64,000 bases of DNA, from the NCBI GenBank assembly GCA_018697195.1, contig CM031857.1, forward strand, positions 65,628,636 through 65,692,635. Direction: 5' to 3'. The DNA is from Certhia americana. Lineage: Eukaryota > Chordata > Aves > Passeriformes > Certhiidae. Below are positions 37,341 through 49,639 of this stretch, piece by piece; within the stretch, counting starts at the first letter, position 1; every line of letters begins with the position of its first letter. The notes beneath the pieces are model-generated. The model was not told the origin of the DNA and made no database searches. It saw only the letters and a list, made by a program, of their open reading frames with translations. The position numbers were made by a program, and so were the translations under genes.

Positions 37341-40300
37341 AAAAAGAACATTTAAAATGTTTGGACAAAATAAGTCTACGTTTGTCTCTGGGGCCATCTT
37401 CTTTCTAGATAAGGAACCAGGGAAAATTATCTTATAAGTATATTGCATTTATGGTGTAACAGCCATTCACTAGAGATACCCTAGATTTTAAAATTAGTTG
37501 ATTGTATAGAGTATCAAAGTCTTCAGTAACCTCTCCTTGCTATACTCTTCTAGAGAAGTGTAGAATTTGGTATACTGGCCAGGTAAGCTGAGTCCAGCTG
37601 TTTTTTTCTTGGACATAAAAGAAAATAGATTATGCATACAGTGAATTTTTACTTTTTGTCTTCATTCCACAGAACCCTTAATTCTGTGCATATATTCAGT
37701 AATCTCTTTCTTCTATCCCTTGAAGATCCTTGTCCCCATACTCTACACAGCAGTTTCTCTTAACTTCTTCTCCCTACCTTTTCATGTTTTTCTCCCTTCC
37801 TCACACTTAAAATACCTTCCAAAATTCCTCTTTTATATCCTCACTACTGAGAACAGTTCATCTTCTACATTAGCAGAAACAAACCAAATAATCAACCAAA
37901 AAAGCAGACAAGCATGTCATAAAAACTCAAATAATAACCCTCAAAAGAGGGCATCTCTCTTAAAAATCTCTAATTGCTTCCAGTGCTATGACATCAGATC
38001 AAAATTATTAGGAATATCCTCCAACATTTTTTTTCCAACTAGCTTAGGAAGAAGTCATCTTCCTTCACAGCCAAAAGAATGAGAAGTATACAATTCTATC
38101 AAGAAACATGGCCAAAAATATTCTTTTCATCAATCAAGGTATACATTAAAAAAAAAAAAAAATTGGAAAACAGGGTTTTTAATTGAACTTCTATGATTTT
38201 AACAAAATCATTTTGACTTTATCTACACAAATGAAAACAGCTGCAGTTCTATTCTTTGTGGACACCACCTTGGTTGAGACCTTCTTAACACATAAAATAT
38301 TTCACTTCCAAACTAAGTGGGAAAGTTGTCAAACACAGCAGCAGTAGTGACTACTTTCGATTTGAAAGTCCTGATTTTTTGGGTGTTACACATCACTGAA
38401 ACCCTTTTTCTCTTTCTTTCATATTTTTTTCCTTCCATGAATGGCTCAAAACTCTCCTCCATCCTCTTTGCTCCTTTTCCATTTCACCTCCACTGCATTC
38501 ATTACTGGAGGGCAATTCCTCCAGTTTGGTCTCTGGTAGTTGTTCTCTTCCTCTTGCTGTGATCAGTGCTCATATAAAACAAGGTACTTCTAGAACAAAA
38601 CAGGACCTACAAATGCAGAACAAAACTTGAGCTCCAGTATGCATAAGATAGGAGTCACAGCGACAACTGGATTGTACCATGAAATCTGAGACCCTCAGAA
38701 GGTGTTCCTTTAATTAAATAGAGTTAATTCAAATATGTCATGCCTTGCACTTTCTCTGAGGCTGCTGGTGCATTATTTTCCTAAGAATGATGACCTAATT
38801 AAATAGATTTTGGCAGAGACTCACGAAATCTGCTCTTATTTCATTCACTCAGAAAAGAGTATAATTCTTTCGTAACTGCAGGAGAAAAACTATTTCTCAA
38901 TTCCTCTTCAGTGCATAATGAACATTAAACAGGAAATACCAGCACAATGTACCTTTATTATTTTTTAGATGTTGAAAAGGTGTAGACCAAGACAAGGATT
39001 TATTAATGGATTTGGGTGCCTAATGACCCTAGGCTTTTTTCAAAAAACAGAAGCCAGGAGAGAGATGTTCTCAGCATGTTTGCACAACAATCTGGTGGAA
39101 TAACTTCTTGTGTTTTAATCATAATCTTCAGAATAATGACTGGCACAAGAGTGTGTAGATTTCCTGGACTGGTTTTCTAGTTCTCATTCTGGTATCATTA
39201 CTATTAATGTTCTCTTAATTTTCCTTATTCTCATTAAGGTTGATGATCTCTCTCTGATCTCAGAAGTTTTTATGTCTTGATTCATTCTTTACCCACAATG
39301 CTATTAAACCTTCAAGCAAAGCTTGATTATCTAATTGTATGAGAGAAATGGGAGCCACAATCGCTTTCTCTGACCCCAATTTTAACCAAAGTGGTTGCTG
39401 CTTTCTTTCTCTGTTTTAAGAGGATGTGTGTGGGCTTGCATGTTAAATTTGTTGTGAGAATGTCTACCCAACTGAGATTGAAAAATGACATGGCTGAGGT
39501 TGCTGAAAAAGATTGGGGGAAAATAATGTGGAAAGCAAACAAAAAACCCCCTCAAACTTCACTGGTTTGCAAAAGGAGAAGACTGTTTTGAGCATTGTGC
39601 TCTAGAAACAAACTTGCCCTTTGATATCTCTCCTTTGATCCTTCCTCAGTCCTTTTAACAAAGGGGCAGGGGTAACCTTTAGATAAACCAGTGCCCATTT
39701 TTAATCATTGTCCAAATTATAAAACAGTGGATAAAGACAGACAATATAATTACAAATATCTTCCTTTTGCACACATTGAGGATAAACAATTTAAAAGAAG
39801 CAAGCATGCAAACATAATCATGCAAACACAAACATTAGTGGAACATACAGGTCAGGGTTCTAGTGCCAACTGTGTTTGGACTGGAGATGGGAGAGAGTGA
39901 TGGACACGTTGCTATTCCAGGAAAAAGATCATGTAAGTCACAAAGCACTTATACTGCTGCTCTTCCAGATCTACAAAGGCAGTCGTTGATCCATAACCAG
40001 AGATTTGAAGAACATCTTCTGTTTTTTACCTTCCTTTTTAAGCTGATAATTTTGAAAATCGCGTAAGAAATCTTCTGTCTAAATCTGCTATTAGTGTTTC
40101 ACAGTACTACTCTTTGACTTCAACCAAAATAAATACAAGACTTAATATTCTGAAATTAAACACAATTAAGAAAATCTATAAATAGACCTGTGTTTTAAAA
40201 CATAGCAGAACAAAAAGACTGTTGAAGATTTTAAATCCAATGCTGCAAAATTGGTGCATGTGATTGCAAGGCTAGGCTCACCTCCTCACCTGCTGTTTTC

Positions 40301-41639
40301 AGTGCCCAGTGAGCACCCTGAGTGTGGTGCTTTGGAGGCTGCCTTTGGGAGCTGTAATAATGATTGTACTGGGGAAACCAAGTGTGGAAGAATTTACAGC
40401 CCCTTAAGGACTTGATTTTTAACTCTCCCTGACAAAGCCATAAAAGAACAGTTCCTCTGACAAATCTTTGGGAAATTTTCAGTTCAGATGGTGTTTCCTA
40501 TAACAAAATGGAGATTTTTTGGGTTTTACAAAGACAAAGAAAGAAATTACAAAGAAGCTGTATTAGATAGGAAGAAAAACTATGCAGCTTCTTTACTGCT
40601 TTACTTCTTTAACCAGCATCAGAGACATACAATAATCTGGATGGAAGTTTTGGGGTTCATTTTCTCCCAGAGGCACTTAGATCTTGGCACTGACCTTTTC
40701 TCCAACACTGGCTTGACTCAGCCTTTTCATCCCTGACTAAAAAAGAATTGATACCTTCTCTGCATACCCAGTCCATATTTTTTCAAAAACAAGACCAAGA
40801 GAAAAATAGAGTAATAGAAAATTACACATCAGTCAGAACATTTCCGCCAACCACACAAATGTTTCCTTGGAATTACTGACTGACATCCATATGACTGGGT
40901 GAAATTTACCTTCTGCCTTGCCAGTGAGAATAGTTTTTAATGCACCATCTCATTGTCCTGCTAATGAGCCGTTTCCATTTGACCATTTTATCGCACAAAT
41001 GATAAAATTACATAGTACTGTACTTAAGAGAAAGACAAGCCATGTGGGTTATAAAGCTGAATATTTTGTATAGAAAGATTATCAGAATAGGAGACTCTTA
41101 TAGGACACTTTCAAAAGAACAGAATTCCAAATAAAGAATTTTTCGTTTAAAGATGCTAAGTACAAACAAATTTAAGACAGAAAAAACACTTAAAAATCAG
41201 TTCAAATACATTGCTAAATAAATAGATTTTTTTCTTTTCTCCTGTCTTATAGAAGTATTCCAATTTTGGGGATTTTAAGGGAAGATCTTATTAAAATATA
41301 TCTGAAAACCTCTCCAGTACTCCTACAATTACCACAGGATATTCTATGCCCCAAGTGCAAGAGAAATGTAGTGACTTTAGAAAAAGCATTGTGTAGTGTT
41401 ATGGTGCCCTCACTCCTTAGCCTATATTATAATTAATTTCTACTTCTAAATGTATATAATTACATTTAAAGATGTTCCTTAGATGAAGCCTCGTGTAATT
41501 GCTATGATCCTGCTTAATAATGTATGCTTTGAGAAACAAAATAACAGATCCAAATAAAATATCCCTCCTTAAAGTGTAAGTCAAAGGCTATCCACATGGA
41601 AGACTGAAAAATAATCAGATTTTGCATTCCATCCTTTCA
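37341..41639. other. Unique non-coding DNA
   Basis: No gene is recognised. The plus strand is pyrimidine-rich at 37690-37860 and 38380-38560 and yields unremarkable frames of 120 and 81 codons. An A run lies at 38148-38162. 40260-40420 is slightly GC-richer but unassigned. Confidence 0.5.
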
Positions 41640-42130
41640 ACAATACAACTGCACTTTCAAATATGCTTTGTTGTTTTCTTTTAATTCACAAAAATTAATC
41701 TTATAGATGTAGATGCCAGATTTGCATTAATTAAAACTCCACTGTAGAAGCCAGGCTTAATTGCAATCAAATTTGCTTAATTATGCATGGCGAGAGATTC
41801 CCAATTGAGAAAGGTTTTAGTAAGGATTTTTGTTTTTTATACTGACAAAATAAATTGAAATTGTCATTTTTTGTGTTTTATGTAACACTTGTAAATAATT
41901 TGTGGAGCACCTTAAGTCTTCTATGTAAAGCAATGTTATTGCTTAAGTAATTATAACAATCTGCATTTTTCATTGTTAATTGTGGGTGTCAGCCTCATTA
42001 ATTTTAATTTACAGCCTGTAATGAAATTAAGAAAATTTTGTGCTGATCTGCTGAAACTTGTCTTATAGAAAGTTACTTAATAAAACTGAAGTTCAAAAAA
42101 GTAAGGAATTTGTTCATAGATTGTCAAGAC
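41640..42130. promoter_or_regulatory. Strong candidate conserved non-coding element
   Basis: The best enhancer-like stretch in the window. It combines an octamer ATTTGCAT (41720-41727) directly abutting TTAATTAA (41727-41734), a second TTAATTA joined to ATGCAT (41777-41788), and a pair of SOX-type sites, ATAACAAT (41953-41960) and CATTGTTAAT (41971-41980), facing each other across ten bases. Further TTAATTTTAATTTA cores follow near 42000. The sequence between the motifs is complex and not low-complexity. POU, homeodomain and SOX proteins bind such motifs in vertebrate developmental enhancers. Binding here is inferred from motifs only. Confidence 0.38.
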
Positions 42131-42619
42131 AAGCAACAAATGTTCATTTTTCTCAGAAGTTTTGCTTCTAATTTTAAATCAATATGTAGTAAAGCAATTT
42201 GTGTCAGAAAGTTTGAGAAAGTTCAATCTGCAAATTTTTCACTTCAAGGAGTAATTACATAGAATGTACACATAATATGTAGTTTTATTTATAACAGATA
42301 ATATGTCACTGCACTGAAAAAAATTGTTGTAACTCTATTCTATTGTTCATCTCGGAGGACCAATTTTTTTCCTTTGCAAAAACACTGAGGTTTTTCTCTG
42401 CACACATCAGAAACTTGCATAAACCGTAATATTCCTGAAGTGAAGCATAATAACTATTCAAAAGCCTATACTCACATTGTCTATGGGCCCTTTACTTTGT
42501 GCTTCTTTTTTAATATATTCTGTTTTCTGCTTTTCAAACTTCAGCCCTTCAAAACTATATCCTCCCCTTCTCTGTTCTGCTGAACTTGCATCAGCCCCAG
42601 CCATGCAAGAAAACAGAAA
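42131..42619. other. Unique non-coding DNA
   Basis: AT-rich DNA between two candidate elements. No recognised gene or repeat. Confidence 0.5.
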
Positions 42620-42770
42620 GATATGGCTTAATTACTCTGCAACTTTATTAATTTAATTTATCTGGGGACTATCCAGCAGCAATTTCTATAATACAGGTAA
42701 TAAATTTTTCATTAATTATTTTCACTTGTAGGAGGGCTGCCATTAGCTTTCATTCCCTCTGATAGCAGGT
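42620..42770. promoter_or_regulatory. Candidate conserved non-coding element
   Basis: Contains ggcttaattactctgc (about 42625), attaatttaatttatctgg (about 42647) and ttcattaattattttcac (about 42708) within 120 bases, next to a more GC-balanced flank. It may be part of the same regulatory block as 41.64-42.13 kb. Confidence 0.25.
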
Positions 42771-43587
42771 CCTTGGCCCTCTGTGTGTGATCTACCACCA
42801 TTGTTAAATGATGGATAAGAAGGATGGCTTCTCATCTTGTCACACAAGACTTTGAGAGTCTTGCTACCATACCCACCTCCTTTTGAGGAGGCTTTGGGAT
42901 TCTGCCCTTTTTTAATGCAGGTTTTCTGAGGAAGCAGATCCTCTGTGAGTATCTCAGATGGATTTTACTTGGAGAGGCAGATGGCAGGAGCACTGGGCTA
43001 GACAGTCTGAGTTATATCCCCTTCACAGATTAACAAGGTCAGTTAGTTGACCTGAGCTTCACTGACCTGCCAAGCTATCCACAGATCTTTATCCATCTGA
43101 GTGACTGACTCCCAAAACCTGTGAAGGAAGGTGATGCTTAAAGGAGTTACAACTAGTAACTAGTAAATAGTCTGCTAAAACAATAAAGGATCAAGTGTTT
43201 ACACTCTATCTCTCATCTCAGAAGCTCCACTTTGTTCATTTGAATATTTCCTGTGCTATTTCGGTTTTTTTCATTTTTACTGAAAACTCTCTCGTTTTTA
43301 CTGGATTTACTTGTCTTGTTTTCTTAATTGGTGTTGAGAAGCATTTATTATTATGATCCTGCACACACTTGCACAATGCTTTGGCTGGAAAAGCATAATA
43401 TGATCCCATGAAATTAGATGCAAAAAATTTGAAGGAACATAAATGGCAACATGCAAGTTGTGGAGAAAGGCTGCTATTTTTCTAGGGTACTAAGACACTT
43501 CTCAGATATCTAACATATATAATAAATTTATAAAAGTACAAAAATGATAATATGCAATGTTTCTTATGTACAATATTAGATAAGGTA
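42771..43587. other. Non-coding DNA, possibly with a MIR 5' head
   Basis: At about 42975-43040 the sequence gcaggagcactgggctagac followed by agtctgagttatatcccc faintly resembles the tRNA-derived head of MIR or a related old SINE. It is too decayed for a firm call. Otherwise unique sequence. Confidence 0.35.
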
Positions 43588-43768
43588 AAAAATAAATTAA
43601 ATATAAATTATAAATTATATATAATTATAGATTATATATAAATATATATAATTAAATATAAATTAAATATAAATTATATATAATTAAATATAGACTATAA
43701 ATGATATAATTATATATATCTTTATAAATATAATTAAATATAAATATAAATATAAATGTTTATATTTA
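43588..43768. repeat. A/T-only tract built on taaatataaatta-like units
   Basis: About 180 bases contain almost nothing but A and T, made of variants of aattaaatataaatta and atatataatta. It contains many self-complementary steps (tatata, aattatatataatt), so cruciform or unwinding-prone DNA is likely. The two rare G or C positions (tagatta, agactat) break it into imperfect repeats. Confidence 0.9.
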
Positions 43769-45382
43769 CCTGCCTTTACTAATTTCAATCTGAACAAGTG
43801 GAACCTAGCAGTATAGAGGAAGAAGTAATAAACCCATAACTGGGAAGGTGTGAGAAAATCCTCTGAGCTTTTTTCTGATCTCTACTCTTGCTTTTTGGAT
43901 ACATAACTTGCTACTTTAGCTAAATATGAAAACTGAAAGCGTAGTCTTCTAAAACAGATGAGTCCCAGAACATACTGCATGATCTGACATGTGCTTGACC
44001 CACCACAGGAGTGCAGGTGAGATATAAAAACACTGAAGTGTATAGCTATTTTATTTTAAAATATTTTAAAATTTCTGAGGTGATATTTCCCTACAGAAAA
44101 TAAGGGGGAATGATTGGGTTTTTTCTTTTTTTTTTCATATTACCCTGTAATGAAACCATTTTTAATGTGCTTTTAAATATGAGCTAAAAATATATAGCAA
44201 AGTCCTCCCAAGTTTTCCCAGAGATGATAGATAAAATCCAAAGCAGATTGCCACTCCTGTGTTTGAACTAAGATTTGGTGGTCATAACAATCGATGGCCT
44301 TTTACTGTGCAATAAAACTGAGAACGTGATTGAACTGATGTGTTACAAAAATGTACAGAATTAAAACCAAGCAGTAATAATTTAGGCTTCTAATATCTAG
44401 CACCTAAGCAGTTTTACCTTTTTAAATGGATAGCAACTGCTTCTTATGAAATTCAGTGGTCTCCTGAATTTTGACACTGCTTCTGAGGGCTGTGTTCAGA
44501 GCCATGTCAATAGGAAATGAGTTCCAAACTACATGCAACTCTAATTTCAGTGCTACTCATGACCTCCATATCATCTTCTGATAATATTACTTCTGGGAGC
44601 AAGACTAACAGTGAAGTATAAAATAAGCTGTGTTCTTTCAGAGACTGAAAAATATTACATGTTCTAAGGATATCTACAGGTCTAAGTCTTCTGATCAAGA
44701 ATGTTTGCTACTTCCCAGTGTTCTAGTGAGCTGCCAAGATGCAGAGAGGAAGTCTAATGGGAAAAGTATGGTAATAACAGTTTAAAAAAAGCACATTTTT
44801 AAATGATGGGACATTTAACATGGCATAGCACATAATTTTAAATTTTAAAGCCAGTGTGGATACAGGGTCAGGGGCCCATGAGGATGGTCACTAGCAGCTT
44901 CTGGGCTGGTTGTACTGGGCCCTTCCACAGGTGCCACCTCAGCCTTCCATTTTTGCCACCCTCCCAGTGACAGCAGTTTTACTTTGAGGGTAATGGGGTT
45001 TTTTTTTCCTTTTCTTTGTAGATTTCCACCCTATTGCTGTCCTTTCTTAATTGTCCTCCACCCCTTCATTTCTCTGTGCAAGACCAGAACAGGTTCAGCT
45101 GCTCATTTCTGACACAGCCAGATTCCATTTTGTCTGCCTATGACAAATCTTGTCAGCTCTGCATAGACAGGATGTATTTAATCTCTTACAAAACTGATAA
45201 TGTCTAATCTTTTCAAGTACACCCAAATGCTTACCTAATAACATTAGTGTTTAGCTGAGGTACACAGCAGCAGTATGCATAACAAATTACCAAGGGGTAC
45301 TTCTGAAACCCTGTGCGTAAAGTTCTCCTTATATTTTTGCAAGTACTGCTGTGGGAGAAAAAGCACATTCCTTGTTCATCAA
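43769..45382. other. Unique non-coding DNA
   Basis: No recognised gene. 44860-44980 is GC-richer (tacagggtcaggggcccatg) but has no open frame of note and no repeat identity. Confidence 0.5.
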
Positions 45383-45577
45383 AGAATCACAGAATGGTTT
45401 GGGTTGGAAAGGACTCTAGAGATCATCTTGTTCTAATACTTCTTCCATGAGCAAGGACACCTTTCATTAGACCAGGTTTTCAGGGCCCCATCCATGTGAT
45501 CTTGAATACTTTCAAGGTTGATACATCCACAGCTTATCTGACCAACCTGTGCCAGGAGGTTTTTTTGAGACATTTTC
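45383..45577 (-). mobile_element. CR1 LINE 3' tail
   Basis: The plus strand starts with agaatcacagaatggtttgg (45383-45402), then gttggaaaggactctagaga, tcatcttgttctaatac and catgagcaaggacacc. This is the reversed bird CR1 3' end '...gatcatctagtccaacc...ccatgggcagggacacc'. Only about 190 bases remain, so the copy is extremely 5'-truncated. Confidence 0.9.
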
Positions 45578-45729
45578 ACATATCCTGTATGAGCCAACAT
45601 AGCAGAGTACCTGTTTGTCCTGTGGCCAACAAATTTGTTAGCAGTTCAGCTAATATTTAATCATTTTTTACTGTACTTTTTCTTTCTATTCTCAGGAAGG
45701 AGCAATTAATGACTGTGAAAAGTGAAAGA
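45578..45729. other. Short unique spacer
   Basis: AT-rich, no feature recognised. Confidence 0.45.
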
Positions 45730-45830
45730 CTAACAGAAAAAAATAGTAACAGAAAAAGAAAATGAAAGAAAAAAATTAAACCCAAAGAAGTGCAAAAGAA
45801 GAAGAAAAAAAAAAAAAAAAAAAGGAAAAA
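45730..45830. repeat. A-rich purine tract with a 19-A run
   Basis: About 100 bases of A-rich sequence with scattered G, ending in an uninterrupted A run at 45805-45823 followed by ggaaaaatc. The minus-strand poly-Phe/Leu frame it creates is not a gene. Confidence 0.88.
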
Positions 45831-47340
45831 TCTTATTTGCAAAGGAAGTACTTTGACATTCTTATTTAATTATCAGTGGATACACAGGATGGAGTAAAAA
45901 GCTCTATTTCAAAACTGTGACTTAATGACAAGTTGATGTGTAATATTTTGCCTGAAGACCCAGACAACATCGTTAAGAGAGAGACAAGTAAATTGTAGGT
46001 AAGAAATAAAAATAAATGTTTCCACACCTCTGACATAACTGTAAAAGTTAAAAGGCTACTGATAAATTTGAGACAAATGACTATTGTTCTGGCAAAATAA
46101 GGAATCTTAACTCATTTTTGGATAACAATATTGCCAGCTCTTGCAATTTTATTATTAGCCTCATGATATTTGATGCTTCTTCTAAAGACCTAGCTCCTAG
46201 ATTTATACTAATTAGGAGGCCATTAACTTCCATTAAAAAATCATGTTTCCAGTGCTGATATCTAGGCAGAAAAAAACCCCAAACCATTTCCTAAAACTGT
46301 GAAAGATAGAAGTCAAACAAGGAGAACCCCAAACAGGCAGTAAAAAAGCCCACAAACCAACCCAAACCTATAAATTCTGGAAGCCTTACTCATGATTTCT
46401 CAGTATTTGACAACACTATATTAACTATAATTAAGTTAGAGATTTATTAGGTATTTAAAATGGAAAAGCTGATAAGAAGCTTCTGCAATGAAAAAGCAGA
46501 ACACGCTGGAAATGAGCCAAAAGAAGGTGAAATTAAAAAATATTTCAATTTGAGGTGTAAACTTCTACTTTTTAATTGCTTCCAACAAACAATTCTGCAT
46601 AGTTTTTAATTAGAAAAAAAAATCTAACTAATTTTGAAACCTAGTTTTCAGAACCTGACTTGTTCCACTGGCAACAAACCCAATCTACTATCATAATTTT
46701 CCCATCTTAGGTATCTGTAAATATTGCTGAATTCCTGTTCAGCACTATTTTAATCTTCTCAGACTCCAGTAATTTGATATTGTTTAGGTGACATATGATC
46801 ATACTGGTAGCAAGATGACTTGAGTAGACAGCTCTATTTTTTTTCTCCTCTGTTAGTTACATGGTTTTTAGGAAAAGTGTGCAATTTAGGAATCATACTC
46901 AGCTAATAGACAAAAGCCAATAATTTACCATGATCTCAAATGCTCTCTGGTAAAAGACAAGAACTGAAATATTGGGCCATATGAACCAACTCTGCTTTCC
47001 TGCAGCACAGTCCATCCCATCAAGGGGGTGGATTTGTGAATGCTTGTTCAAATTCCAGGCAAGTTATGAAGAATTCCATCCATATTGTTTAGACAAAGCA
47101 TACAAGCTCTGGAGGGAGACTATATTAAGTCCAGTGATAAATTAAATAGAGAATATGATCTCAATAGTGTATGAAACTCTATCATTTCCAAGAAATAACA
47201 ACAATGATGAAGTGCCATTATTCTTCTTTGGAAAAATCCAAAGGAGATTCCTAGACTCCTACCTGACAAATGGACTATTTTATGGTGCTGCCTCTTCTCT
47301 AATACTTTGGGGAAAAATATTTGTCTGTGTTTAAATTTAT
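45831..47340. other. Unique non-coding DNA
   Basis: No recognised gene. A 68-codon minus-strand frame at 46081-46287 has a plausible helical look but no identifiable family. Confidence 0.45.
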
Positions 47341-47390
47341 TATTTATATTGACCATATATTTATATTGACCTTTAGCACTATCGGAGTAT

Positions 47391-47869
47391 CTAGATCATA
47401 ATTACAAGAGCAGTACTCCAGGATTCCCTGGGTACAACAACTTTTGCTTTTGCAAACCCACAATTGTTCCTTAGCTCCTGACTTGTTGGCTGTGATGGGC
47501 ACAGTGTAAGTCCACTGGGAGACAAATTTGACCCTGGCAAATGTAATTCCAGGAACAGAAACTCCAGCTTGACCAAAAAATGCCATCATTTTCAAATCCT
47601 GACAGCTCAGTCAGAACTTCAGTCCCGTAGTCTGCTGCAGTAATGCTGTCAATTGAGTAATGCAAAGAAGTCTCAAATCTCAAATATGAGCAATATATTC
47701 TGTATAAAGAAATCTGTATATTCTTACTGGCATCTGTAACACTCAATTCCAGTACAATAGTGTCTAGGGGAGTCGTAACAATTGCTGGATGAACTTTGTC
47801 TTGTCCCAGTAGCTCCTGTGTCTTGCTCTGGTCACACATTGTTGTGGATGGAGTGGGAGCTTCAGACAA
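47391..47869 (-). other. Unrecognised open frame, possibly a decayed coding remnant
   Basis: On the minus strand a frame stays open for about 130 codons (47869 to 47471, from a TTG; the first ATG in frame is about ten codons in). A second frame continues as 83 open codons (47595-47344) with the segment VPGITFARVKFVSQW. The hand-over near 47585 would need a single frameshift at a run of six T (minus strand). The combined translation has normal protein-like composition, with several cysteines in its last third. I do not recognise a family, and frames this long can occur by chance, so it is listed as a question rather than a gene. Confidence 0.22.
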
Positions 47870-48489
47870 AGTTTACTAGAGGAGCCCTACCACTGAGCCA
47901 TGAGGACATTTTTTCATCCCAAACTCCTTCCCAGAGAGGAGTCTAGGTGTGATTGGGTCCAATCTTAGCTCCAGAATTTGTCAAAAAATTAAGCAATTTT
48001 GTCCCACAGGATTTAATAATCTGGAAAATCATATATATTTACATTAAATGAATTATTTTTATGGCAAATGGTCTAAATCAGAATTATTTATTACACAGTA
48101 TAAACGCTAAAACTACTAGTAAGTGTATAGTATAGGATATGATACTGCAGCATATCAGAACAGTTATATTAAAAGCAGTTATAATAAAGCTATCAAAAAT
48201 AAACCATTATGAAGAAGAGATTGATGTAACTCACCACACCAATGCTCACAGGCATATCTCTTTTACTCAACCTCGAGGAGTATCTATGATGGGCTTCCTC
48301 TTACCCAAGTGAGAAAACTTCATAAGCACACTCCAAGAAGGAATATGCTAGAGGAACCCAACTGTATGATTTTGCAGTGTATAGTGATAGAATGACAGTC
48401 ATATGTCTCCAGGTCAGCTTAGCAGCTTAGCTGCCAATTCTTTTCCTCACTATCTGGACATTGATTTGGGATTAGTTGTCAGACTGGTT
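47870..48489. other. Unique non-coding DNA
   Basis: AT-rich sequence between two unrecognised frames. It includes an imperfect repeat of cagttatatta at about 48162-48185. No known feature. Confidence 0.45.
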
Positions 48490-49044
48490 TTAATATAATT
48501 CAACACTAAAACCAACATATGGGTCTCCTCTTAGTCCACCACTAACAGATTTGCAAATAGGACACTGAGTTTCTTGACCACATTCCAGGGCACAGGATCC
48601 AGAGCAAAGCATCCTGCTACACACTGTGGGTGTGATTTGAGATCTAGCTCTCCTCAAGCTTTTCACCAGATACCACTTGTTTGCAATGGCTTGTCTACAT
48701 GTCCATGTTTCTGTGACAGACTGAGAACACATGCAGCTCTAAGATCTTCTCATCTTTCAAGGAAAGGACAATTTTTTCTGCTGGTTATGCACATTTCTTA
48801 TTTCTGTGCAATTCTGTCCCAAATTCACTCCCTGATCTCTACATTCAGGCACAAGAAGAGTGGAAGATCTCTGCATTTTCCATGCTCCCTCTTTGACAGA
48901 ACATCTTTTTGAAATCATTACACTACCTATGAACTTCCCATTTGACCTACCTGCAGATACACTGTTTGGGTATTGCTGCTCGGTCCTGGTGGCTGCCCTA
49001 GATGTAGAGTCAAATAACTCTCCTTGAGGTGAACAAGCCATCAT
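48490..49044 (-). other. Cysteine-rich frame broken by two stops (unrecognised)
   Basis: Two minus-strand frames, 49044-48757 (95 codons) and 48732-48490 (80 codons), lie in the same phase and are separated only by two stop codons. The downstream part holds a dense cysteine pattern (CSRMLCSGSCALECGQET, then CPIC). A possible splice donor, CAG/gtaggt on the minus strand, falls near 48949, after SVSA. This could be remains of a multi-exon gene or of an unclassified mobile element. It could also be chance, since no family is recognised. Confidence 0.22.
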
Positions 49045-49639
49045 AAGCTCTCCTGTTTCTTTCTCCCTTTCATCAGTGTTTTCCTGACCAAGGGCCCACC
49101 ATGGGAAAGGCTAAGATGACTGACATTTAGCTCTCACATAGGAAAAAGACCCTCAGCATACAATGGCAACTATGGAAGGGACAAAGCACTAAAACAGTGA
49201 TGGGTGAGAAGTCCTCTGGTGTAATTTTAAAAAAGGAATATTTTCAGAATAGTTCTTTCCATTGGTACCTTGGTGTGTATTACTAAAGAAGGGGGGATAT
49301 GAGTGCGAGAATTGTCTGTCTAAGAATGTAGGCATGTATTTCAGCACAACTAATGAGATGATAAAGCTCCTCTTTCAGAAGTTATTTTTTAAAATAAATA
49401 AACTGGTTGCTTTGGAACTGAATCTTCTTCACCGAATGTTTTGGAGCTATCCTTCAAATTATTTGACTGACTGACTGAGTTTATTAAGTATAATAACAAA
49501 TTACACTGTATTCTTACCAATCACCATGCTTCTGAGAACTGCAAAGTCATTAGCACAAGTTTTTTTTTAAGGATTTAGGGGATGTCTTGAGAGTTACAGT
49601 TTGTTACAATGACTGAAAATTAAATAGCAGTTCAACATT
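49045..49639. other. Unique non-coding DNA
   Basis: No recognised gene or repeat. A 70-codon plus-strand frame at 49262-49474 has no known relatives. Confidence 0.45.
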
